Positions 24,901 to 36,900 of a stretch of DNA of 64,000 bases are shown here, one piece after another. Both the position numbers and the translations under genes were made by a program. The notes beneath the pieces are model-generated. The model saw only the letters and a program-made list of their open reading frames with translations, did not search any database and was not told where the DNA came from. The DNA is taken from NCBI RefSeq assembly GCF_018320785.1, contig NC_054865.1, positions 45,220,898 through 45,284,897 of the forward strand. The letters are read 5' to 3'. How positions within the stretch are numbered: the first letter of the stretch is position 1; each line of letters begins with the position of its first letter. This stretch comes from Cheilinus undulatus (taxonomy: Eukaryota > Chordata > Actinopteri > Labriformes > Labridae).

Positions 24901-27900
24901 AGGGGAATTGATAAAAAAATCCAAGGCACTGAATTGCCCTGGAGTTCAGTTAATCCATCATCACGAACTGGAAGAAATATGGCACATGTGTAAATCTGCC
25001 TCGATCAAGCCGTCCTCACAAACTGAGTGACCATGCAAGATGGAGACTAGAGAGGCTACCAAGACACAGTTATTTAAAGAAGAATGGAGTTAAATTGCAA
25101 TTTCCAGATACTGACTTGAATTTTTTTTTTTTAAACATGTTTTTTTGAATTTTTGAACATTTAAGAGGAAAAAAGGAAAACCAAAAAGAAAAAAGAAAAA
25201 CACATGACAGCAAGTACTGGAATAAGCAGGGTATAAACCAAGCGGGATCAGACAATACAGACAAAATAAAACGAGATGGTCAAAATATCCCTATAACAAG
25301 CATGATGTACTAGTACAGGAGGTTGCACACAGACATTTCTATATCACTGTAATTGGATATCAAATGTGGTTCAGTGAATCCACAATGCAGGAAAGGTAAT
25401 AAAGTACAATAGAATAACCTAACATTAAAATAAGATACACATTAGAGAATCTCAAGGATTCTGAGGAGCACATGAGGGGTGCCGGTTTACATCACAACAT
25501 CCCTTCTTTATTAGGTCTGTTATGCAGTCTGGAAGATAGTCAAGAAAGGGCCCCAAAAGCTTGTCAAAAGACTTCAAATTTCCCTTTAACCTTGAACTTA
25601 AACGGTCCATCGGCAAAACTTTAAGAATTTCTCCATGCAACTGACTGATAGTTGGAGGTCTGGGTTTAATCCACTGAAATAAAACACATCTTCTTGCCAA
25701 GACAGTAAGCTTGCTCAAAAGTTTATGTTGGACATTTGTCAAACAGAGTTCCTCACTTGCTATGTTTAGAAGAAACAAACTGGAATTTACCTGTATTGTC
25801 TTACCAAAAATAAGATTTAATTCCTGTGAAACTTTTACCCAAAAATCATATACCTCAGGACAGCTCCAGATACAATGAATGTAAGAACCAACCTCCTTCT
25901 TACACTTTATGCAAAGGGGAGACAACTCAGGGTAAAAGGTATTAAGGGATTGGGGTGTACGTTGCAATCTGTGAAGGATTCTGTACTGACTTTCTGTTAT
26001 CCTGTTGCACAAAAAAGTTTTCCCTACGGACTCTACAGCATCAGACCAAGCCTGCTCCCCAAACTCAATCCCATGGTCCCTCTCCCATAAACTTTTAGTT
26101 TTGTTGATGTTTAATGTCTTGAGAGACTGTAACTTCCTATAGGCATGGGATATGAATTTTTTATTGAGGCAAAACTGTAACAAAAACTGCTGCTTGGAAT
26201 CAAGAAAATGTCTCAGCCAATCTGACACTATGCGCATGTGGCATGACCAATTATAAAAAGTTAAGTCCGGAACTGGCAAACCATCTCTCTCTCTTGGCAA
26301 TTGTAGTGTTTTAAGACTGAGACGTGATTTTTTCCCATGCCAGATAAATTTCAAAATAGCTTTATCAATGTCAGTGAAAACTGATTTATTGATCCTCAGT
26401 GGGAGCATTTGCATTGGGTACAGGATTCTTGGGAGAATGTTCATTTTAATTAAACTGATTCTACCAAACCAAGAGAGAGGGAGGTCAAACCACCTAAGAA
26501 GATCACTTTTAATGGCAGAAATAATGGGAAGAAAATTCATTTTGAACAGATTGCCTAAATTGGCTGAGACCCTGACACCTAAGTATGTAAAGCCAGAGTC
26601 AGACCACTTAAATGGAAAGTTCAACAAGGTACTTTTGTCCCCGAAGTCCCCAAAAGGCAAAGCCTCGGATTTGTCATAATTAATTCTATAACCAGAGAAG
26701 CTGCCAAATGCATCTATAATTTTAACAAGGGCAGGAATAGACATTTCAGGCTGAGTCATAAAGAGGATGACATCATCCGCATATAGGGCTAGCTTATGAA
26801 CAGTTCCAGCAAGGCATACACCAGAGATATCTTTAGAGCACCTTACAGCCTCTGCAAGCGGTTCGATAGCCAATGCGAATAGGAGCGGGGACAGGGTCAT
26901 CCCTGCCGCGTTCCTCGTCCCAGTTTAAAGACGTCAGAGGTACAGCCGTTAACCAACACTCTTGCCACTGGGGCACTATAAAGCAGTCTCACCCATTTAA
27001 TAAAATCAGGTCCAAGTCCGAATCTTTCAAGCACATCAAAAAGATAGTCAAACTCCACCCTGTCAAACGCTTTAGCTGCGTCCAGAGCTACACATAGGAT
27101 TCTTTCTTGAGTAGAGCGTGCATACTGTATCACATTTAAAAGGCGCCGAACATTTGAGTGTGAAAATACTGACTTGAATTAAACTGACATTACATTGTCT
27201 GTTTTCACTTTGACATTAAAGAGGTCTTTTTGCAATTTATTTACTGTCAAAAAAGCAAAATTATATTGGCCATGATTGATTTATAAAATCAGTGAGAGTT
27301 CAAGACATTGAAGGTGGTGAAAACTTTATATGCTCCGTAATGCTTTGGCATACCAAAACATTTTGGGCCATGCTACGCTTCCAGTTTTGTGGCAACATGA
27401 TTGTGCCACAGCGCACAAAGCAACGACTGTAAAGACTGTCTGATGTTCCTGAACTTTTTTTATTCTTATGCTTTGTGAAATGGTTTATATGGCAAACTGC
27501 CCCTCTGGGATAATAAAAATGTACTTGATCCTTGATGCTTTATTGGCATTTTTAAACTGATAAACATTTTTTAGCACTCATTTAAATTATTTAAAGACCT
27601 GAAAAAGAGGAAAACATTTCCACAGCTCTACTTTTTGCCAACAACTGGTGGACTCAGAGGTGAAGAGAGAGCTTTTTCTTTGATATTTCTAAAAAAATCC
27701 TTCAGTATATGTGGTTATTTTTGTTGGCTTTCATAAATAAAAAAACATACACATTCAATAAAATAAGCAGTTCAGGTTGAATTGCTAATCCTTTTTATAT
27801 TATGTTACAGAGTAATGCTCATCCTTTGTGCAGACACATGAGGACAATATTAAAAAGGGTCCCACTTTGCTCTGGGCTAAGTACGAAACAAAATGGTGAA

Positions 27901-30900
27901 TAAGGCTGATTAGCCATCAGTGCCCAAGGTAACCAGGAGAGGTTTTTCTGTTTGAGTCCTTACAGTCCTCTCAAAAAAAATTTCAATCAACAATACAATC
28001 CAATTAAACATACAATAGTGTACTTAGAAATGTCTCCTACCTGAGGGAACTGGCTGAACATGCAGGGCCCCAGGCTGCAGTCTGAAATCCAGGTACAAGG
28101 TTGGTGTCCTCGTGTAAACCTTGGACTTTAGGAAAGAAAAAATCTGTTGTAAAATATGCAAACATTTTCAGACTCAGGAGACCAGCACAAACTTTAAGAA
28201 ATGTATAAAAAAGAACAGAACATCATACATGCAAATTTTAGAAGAGTGGCACCAGAGTCTGTCGTCATTGCACTTTTATGGCATCAGAACATCAGCATCA
28301 ACGTTTCCTTGTGATAAATTGTTTAAAACCAGTCAAAGCTTTTCACATAATCCTGTTATGTGGTTGACAGTACTATTTATCTCTGCATTTTTCAGGGAAC
28401 AAAGTTAAAAAATATCATTTGTAGTTTCATGGCTTAAACTTTTGGCTGCAGATGAAATGCTGTAATGTCTGGCTGAGTGTATCACATTTTCAGAAATAAT
28501 TTTGATATTCATCCTCTGTCCCTCTTCAAATAGAGTGATAAATAAAAAAACATGCAGAAACAGTGCTTTGTATTATTACTTTAAGGTTGTTGTGGGGCTA
28601 TTCTACATCCTTTGGGCAGCAGGATTATGGAAAAATACAGGCCTAATTTTGATGAAACTTGGAGGAAGGGTGGTGCTCAGACAAAGGGAGAATCCGTTAC
28701 ATTTTGGATGCAGATCCTGGGCACCAAATCTGTGGCAAATAGAGACTTCTTTAAAATGTTTGCCAGTATTACCAATAAAAAATCTTAAGAACTTGGTTAA
28801 CTGAAGTCTAAATGCCAAACCACAGCTCAATGAGTCTCCTGCCTTGCAGTAACCCTCTATAATGTAAAAACACACATACAATAAAAACCACATTTGGAAG
28901 AATGTCCCTTCACTCTCAACCTCACTTTTGGTGTTTCTGTTTGCTGCCATCAGCCTGCACTTCATTCTGCACGTCAGCTTCTACTCATGTTCAAAAGAGT
29001 AACGAAATAAAAGTGAAACACGCACATGCCAAGTCACCCTACGTAGGACAATCTGCTCCTCATTTATAGCTTCCTTTTTCTCACACAGGCTCTTCTCACT
29101 CACACTAATAAAATGCTGTGGTTAAACAGGCATCCCCCTCTCTCTCTTCCTCATACACACAAGCATGAACACACAATCATGCATGGACGTTTAGTCACTG
29201 CTCTTATTTTTCATGCTTTCTCAAGAAGACGGTAAATGCACCATCACCATGATATCAGCAGCCAGTAGAAAGTAAGCATCAGTTTCTCACTTAAAAAAGG
29301 TCTCACTAGGACCTTCATCAAAATTTAATAGGGATGCATGATAGTGGATTTTTGCAGATATTTACAAAATAATTTTAGCTGATACTGAAATCAATTTTTA
29401 AATGTAGTTCAGACCTCAAACATCAGTCCTTAAAACACCCAGTTTTTTTGCCAGAAAACAAAGACTGGATAAAGGCATGTCTTAGTAAAAGTGCCCTTTA
29501 AAATGTAAGACCTCTCACTGGCAAAAAATAAAACTTTTCAAGACTTTCAGAGGACTTCGATTTCAAAAATCCAATTTAAGACTTTTCAAGGATCTGAAGG
29601 AACTGTGGCAAACTCATGCCAACGCAGGTCGAAAGCCAAAACATCTTTTTCGTCACGAAAAGGATTTAGTGTGGCTCTTTGCTCATGTTTACATGAATAA
29701 ATGTGGTCCAGGTTTGATAAAAGTGTTGATATGGCTACATCCAAGCTAACTGTTCCACTAGCAGTCACTATTTATACCGATTCACGCTATAGCATAACTA
29801 CGGCATCGTAAGATGTGCCTTGGCAAAAGTGTAGGTGCATCCTAGACTTAGTTAAACCATACATTATCACTACAACTATACAACAACTAAAGATACTGTC
29901 CCATGGTTTAAAGAGGTGATTTTGCGTGGATATGAATATGGTGTGCCTCAAGATTTTGGCTTAATCTTAGCTTAGATTTGCTCTGTGAAAAGTTTAAGAA
30001 CCACTGGGACCATAGAGGACAGAAAAAATTTTGGCCATAAACACCCTAATTCAATGATTTCTGGCTCATTGAGTGCCTCTATTCTGCCAGTAACATTACA
30101 GTATTACTATACTTATGCTTATTTTAGCAGGTTTGCAATTCATTTCAAAAGTACAATTTCAGACTTTTTGAGACTTTTTAAGGATCTAAAGGGACTCTGA
30201 TTCAGCACTTGACAAATTTCCTAACAGGGACAATCAGTGTATTGCATCATCTCTGTATCTTATTATATCACATTACACAGGATCTTATCCAATCGAATCT
30301 TTCCACATTCTATTGTACAGCACCATACTACATTCATCATACCTGTTGTGTCATTCCATATCTGATCCTAGCCCATTATATGTCATTATATATAATGCAT
30401 ATGTACTGTATTGTAACACTATATGCATCTTCTGACTGTGCTTCTGGATCCTCTGATGTTGTGATATAAACACCATAAATGTGAAATTCAAAGGCATACA
30501 CCTTTACACAGACAGACACAAACTGTCACACACCTTCACTCCTAAAGCCTCTCCAGAGATCACAGCGACTGTAATTCCTCCCTGGCTTGGTTTGGGGATC
30601 TCAGAGCCCTTCAGCTCCTGGTATGCTGGTTCCACCATCTTATCACACTTTGACAGGTTCACCCACAGCTGTAAGCCCACCACTGGCTCCTCTGACACGG
30701 GCATCTCAGCATGGACCACCCCCCGTCCTGCAGTCATCCACTGGTAGACAAGAAGATTTATATCACAAATCACACGCTTCAGTGTTCAGTCTTAGTATTT
30801 TAATCATCAACTCTTCGGATGATAACGTCGTTTTACTGGTTTTGTATTTGATGATATGACTATGGTGTGAGGGCTTTTGTTTTTACCAGCCATGCTGGCC

Positions 30901-33900
30901 TGCCCCCAGAATTGTCTGGGCCCCTGAAAAACTCAGTGAATGGGCCCTCCCTTGTTGATGATATCAATGCATGTGTGTGTGTCGGATCAGTAGCATTGGT
31001 GCTAGCAGCAAAGAGTGTCATGCTATTATTGATTTCTGATGTTGAAATTGTGTAGACCTAACACTTTTTCACTGCTTTTCACCACAGTTTCTGCATTTTT
31101 GCACATTTCTGCCCATTAATGCAGTTTTAATCCCTTTTTTCACTCAAACTCATGTTTCCTACTTCGTACCCATTTTCACATTTTTTTCTGCCAATTTAGG
31201 CTTCTTTTTGTCCAGTTTTACCATGTTTTGACCATTCTAGTCCTATTTTGCCAGTCTTTGACCTCTTTTCAACACTTTTTATTTTCTGCCATTTCTCCCA
31301 CATTTAATCAATTGCTGCTACGTTTCACCCTTTAATAATATTTTCACAATTTTTGTCACTTTTAACCCATTTTACAACTCTTGAATTGTTTTTACCATTT
31401 TTCTGCCATGTTTTGCTACTTTAAACCATTTTTTGCCCCTTTTTGCCAAATTTGTCCTCTTTTCTCCCATTTTTGCCACTTTAAACCAATATGGCCACTC
31501 TTTGATCTCATTTCACCACTTTTCTGCCACTTTTTCCTCTTCAAACATTGTCTTCTTCCATTCTTTAACACTTTTGCCCATTCCTTTTCCTATTTTCACT
31601 CATTTTTTGCCATTTTTAACCCAACTTGCAGGTCTTTACCACTTTTCCCCATTTTTCATGCCAACTTTTAACTAAGTTTTGCCACTTCACACTCATGTTT
31701 CCTTTTTCCACCTATTGTTTTCCCACATTTTACCAATGTTTTTCCCTTTTCATCCATTCCTGACACTTTAAACCCATTTTACCATTCTCTCACCTCTTTT
31801 CACCACTTCTTCTGTCATTTTTTGTGACTTTTTGCCCCTTTTACCTCTTTTCATCCAATTTTTGCCACTTTTATCCCATTTTGCAACTCTCAAAACTCTT
31901 CATACCACTTTTCTGCCATTTTTAACCCATTTTGCCAACTTTGACCTATCATTGCCACTTTTCACCCATTTCTTCCTCTTTAAACAATTTTTTAATTCAT
32001 TCTCTCATAAGTTCCTTCCAGTTTTTCTACTTTAGAGATGTGGGCCTTCCCAAATAATGTCCAATCAGATTAATCAGGTGGACTCCAATCAAGAGTATAT
32101 GTAACCGTGATATTTCTGTTTACATTTTTTATATATTAGCAAAAATAACTGTAAATTCTGTTTCCACTTTGTTAGTACTGAGTGTAGATTAATGAGAATA
32201 GAAATGAATTTAAGTGGATATAGCATCAGGCTGCAAGATAACAATAATGGGAAAAGTGAAGGTGGTCTGAATACTTTATGAATGCACTGTACATACATTA
32301 CCCTTTTACTGTTAAGAACACCAAACCTTACCAGTTCTCAAATTTACCGTTTAGTCCTATTGTGGCAGTTTTTGATACTTTGAAACAGGCATAAAAAAAG
32401 ACAAATAATATCTGACTCTACCATAAAAAATGAACAGCATCATTTTCAACTATACACATTTGTTAATGAAAAATAAATAATGTTTCTGTATTACATGTTT
32501 GTTTTTTAACAGAGTAAAATGAAGCTTTATCTACTGCTTTGAGAGCTTCAAACAGCATTGCATAGACCAGAGCTATTCAATTACAAATTCAACTGGGCGA
32601 AATTTTAAAATCAAGAAATGCAGCTGGGCCCGACATGCTCAGCGCCCAGTAAGCAGTTGGTAATGTCAATTTGATGAAAAATGGGCACTTTTTATTCATA
32701 GTTTCCCCTCTAAATTTGGCAGCATGAAAAAAGCACATCAAAAAGTGCATTAAACACAACAACAGAGCTGTATTTGAGCATAACGTGAGGTAGTAGAAAT
32801 GTTTTTTTTTCACTTTAAGAAAGATAAAATAAATAGAATGAAAAAATAAAATGAAATTTTGCAATAATAATTTTGGTCACATCTTAACTAAGTATTTCTT
32901 AAAGTGCATAAATCTAAATTTGCACAGTTGTAGCTACAGTTGAAAAGGACATGTTTTATACTCTGTATCTTGGGGCTACTTCTGTCAGCGTCGCTAGCCA
33001 CACTCCAAAGCAGCAGAGTGCATTGTAGGTAGACTGTTGCTAGGCTACGCAGAGTGTTGCATGTAGGGTCTGAAAAACTGTGGGAATTTATTAAAACTTG
33101 TGAAACAGGTTCCCCTGTGCATCTCTGGCATGACCATGGGCTGGGCCACATGGGTGTTGGTTCTGGGCCACATGTGGCCCCCGGGCCTCTAATTAAATAG
33201 GCCTGGCATAGACAGTGAGCTCCACAGTGCACAAAAGAGGAAATTTTTACCGAAATAATAAGAATGATAAAAGGATAGAAAGATAATAATTTATGATAAT
33301 ACAGAAAAAACTTCAGCTGAGGTGCGTCTGTTGATTCTACTTTGAATTGCACTAATTTATACATTCTAGGGGTTTCTGGCCGATCACCGATCACTGATCT
33401 TTAAAAAGCCTGACCTGCCGATTCCGATTTTGGCCGATACCGATTTTTTTCTAACTGACAGCATACACCTTCAATGTTCCAATCTTATTTTATTGAATAA
33501 CATTGAACAATACCTGTGAAACAATACAAACTTGTTTTTTTAACTGCACATGAGGTAGTTCTCTCAAATATAAATGAAAAGTTTAAAGCATTGCTGTCCA
33601 AACTACTAAATAATATCAGTTCCGTTAGTCTTTCATTTTTCACATTTTAGTAGGTAGAGGCATATGAAACTGATCTTATTTTACAAGGATCAGCCGATCA
33701 CCGATCTCCCAAAATTAAGGAAATCAAGGCCGATACCGATCTTGGCCGATCGATCGGCGCACCCCTAAAACATTCATTACGCCAATGTGTCTGATTAATC
33801 GGCTGTAAATAATGTCAGAAATGTTCCTATGTGCCAATGCAAATACAACGCTGATAACATTGTGCACCTCAAATATTCATGCCTCTAGAAGGGTCTTTTT

Positions 33901-36900
33901 AGGTAACCATTAAAGTTATAAATTGTGCATAAATACTTTCTTTCAACAATGTGCTAGCATCTTCCCTGCTTCCTTTAATAATGAAACCTCGCTTTAATCT
34001 GAGACCGTGCTTGAGCTTTTCCCACCGGACCAACATGACATCGGAGCCTGCGGAGAGTGCACATGGTGGTTAAGAGCAGATTCAGCTAAACTGACTGAAC
34101 CTCAGCTGCTGGTGGAGGCTGAGTCAGCACACTGTGTTTGTGAGTGTGAGTGTAAGTTTACTACTTTAAAAAAAGAGAGGAAAAAACCACAGGGCGTTAC
34201 ACCCAATTAGTGTGCGTGCACAGCATTATAATGCATACGTAATGAGTTTGTGGGGATTTGTAGGCCAATAGGCTCCAGTATTTCTGCTCGGTAATTTGTT
34301 TTGTGTTAATAACAAAAGGTCTGAATGTTTCTCATTCTAGATAATGGCGTGTTTATAGCCTACTGTTTGGTTTATTAGAGGATTAGGCTGAAAGATAGAA
34401 ACTGTGCTGTTAAGAAAAGAATGTCTAATATCTGAAAAAATTACAATGAAAGAATCTGGTTGACACTTTCAGTTTATACTAGTTTCATTGCTAATAATCC
34501 AATAACAGAATATTGTGCTATGTCTATGAAGGCTGGAGATATACCAAATATGTTGGAATAAAATTGCTGTAAACTTGTTAAAAGACTGAGAACTATGTTG
34601 GACTGAATTATGGATTCATGCCATTAGAAAGTCTTCATTACTTTCAGGTCTACGGCTGCTTTTAAACAGAGCTAAAGGTGGGGCTCAGTGACATATGTGG
34701 CTCTCAAACACGTAAGACTGCAACATTATCAAAGGACTGAGCTCTCTACCACCATAAGGCCTGCTGTTTAGCTCACTGACAATATCAGGGGTAGAAATTA
34801 GCAACTAGCCAAATACTTTTTTGTTCAGTGTGGGATGAATTTGACCAACAAACTAGCCACAGTGACAGGCAGGTTAATAAAAGTATTTGTGACAAAAACA
34901 AACTCAAACCCTGACATCTGTCTTTCCAGTTCTGACACCGAGATGGGCAACCACACTCACTGACCACAATGCTCTGGCACGTCAGGGTCTAGACTATGTC
35001 CTGGAGTGGTTTGTCTCGGTGTCACTTGAACCCAGCAAAACAGTATCTTAAAACTCTATATGCTGAAAGAGTTTTATACCAATATCTCATCAGTCTGAAG
35101 TCCGGGATGGTTAAAAAAGTCCAGTTGATGGCAGATGCTGGGAGAGCATTATCTGCCTGACTGCAGTGTGCCAACAGTGAAGTTTGGTGGAGGATAATGG
35201 TGTGGGGCTGCTTTTCAGGGTTTGGGTAACGCCCATTTTCTCCAGTGAAGGCCAGTGCTTCTAGACATTTCGGACAATGCTATGCTTCCAACTTTGTGGC
35301 AACAGTTTGGGGAAGGCTCTTTTCTGTGCCAACCTGACTGAGGCCCAGTGCACAAAGCAAGGACTATGAAGACATGGTGATGATGAGTTTGATATGGAAG
35401 AACTTGTCTGGCCCTGACCTCAACCCTATTGAGCACTTTTGGGATGAACTGGAACAGAGACTGCGAGCTAGGCCTTCTCATCCAACATCAGTGCCTGACC
35501 TCATAAATGCTCTACAGAATGAATGGGCACAAATTTCCACAGAAACACACCAAAATGTGTGGAAAGCCTTCCAAGAAGAGCTGCAAAACAGAGGCTAACT
35601 CCATATTAAAGTAGATGTCTTTGAATACAGTGTCATCACAGTCCCTGTTGGTTTAATGGTCAGGAAGCCAAATACTTTTGTCCATATAGTTTATGTGCCT
35701 AACTCCAGACAGCAGCTTACTTGAAAAACAGCTCATTTTTGTTTATTTATTTAATCATCAATCAAATATGAACTGAACGAATGACACACAGATTCAAGGT
35801 CTAGCCTAACTCTGTCCAAAGGTAAGTACCTCAGCACATAACCCTTGCTAAATGGTCAATTTGGTTTTTTAAAAGTAGCTTTTACTTAGACTACTTGTTA
35901 ATCTCTGTTGGCATTTTGTGCTAAATTGCTGCATGTAGCTTTAGGGAAATTCCCAAAGGTCTGAACATTAAAAAAGTAAACTGTGCACTGTAAGAAACAA
36001 AGCATACTTGCAGATCTCCGGGTTTTAGGCGACCTGAATGGCCACAGAAGTCTTCATGAGCTGTGATTCCCTCCAAGACGTAAGTGACCTGATTGAGGAG
36101 AGACATCATTAACAACTATACATGACAAAACTTCACTTTTATCTGTGACTTGTAATAATTCAAAGAAAGTTAGCAGTCAAAACATCAAATTTTAAATTCT
36201 TGGCTTTGTTTTAACAGTTTTCCATTAAATGAATGACGATGTCGTGTTTTAATTAAGTCAAATTTCCTGTTAAATCAGGCAACCAGCTTTGGAACAAGTG
36301 CTACTCGGACACTCTAAACTACAAGCACGTGTGCGCTGGTTTTCACTGCCCCAGTGGTCAGACTGGACAGGAAGACGAGGCTGAGCGTGGGGTCAATTGT
36401 TCAGAGGTGAACATCTGTCTGAGGGAGGAAGGCTGGAGGCCCTGCAGTGAGCTGCCTGTGATCTGTCTCCGCAGCTGTGGGATTTCTAAAGTCATGTGAG
36501 TGTGAGCAAACACACCTGCTGAAAGGCATGCTGGGAGTGCAACCTAGTACCGTCCACCCACACCAGGATATTTAAGCTGCATCTGCCAAATAAAATACAC
36601 TCAGAAGAATGTCTAGCAATCTAAGGACAATATCCGTGTTTTTTAAGTTCGGCTCCAAACTGCCAAATCATTCATAACCTTCATTCACCACTGTGGTGTC
36701 AGTGTGTTACTGCGTATGCAAAAACATTGATGCACAAGCACATACAACATACAGCCTCCAGTGAATTAAAAATGCAGCATTAATCTAAAAGTGTGAGGTA
36801 TTTGTTACGACTTGTATTCCAGACAGTAACACTCAATGGGTAGCTCTTAAGCCACATGTGGCTCTTTTGTGACGACTTGTGGCTCTTTTAAGTCTTACTC

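Noticed and set aside
25452-26900. 482-codon ORF as a host gene
   Set aside because: YADD reverse-transcriptase motif, truncated 5' end, A-rich tail and target duplications show it is part of a LINE.
28603-28965. 120-codon minus-strand ORF
   Set aside because: It overlaps a decayed repeat, shows no splice or family signature and is AT-rich without codon bias.
31381-32035. Overlapping phenylalanine-rich ORFs
   Set aside because: They are produced by the T-rich GCCACTTTT array; the same kind appears at 45520-45891, 47434-48176 and 53010-53507 wherever that array occurs.
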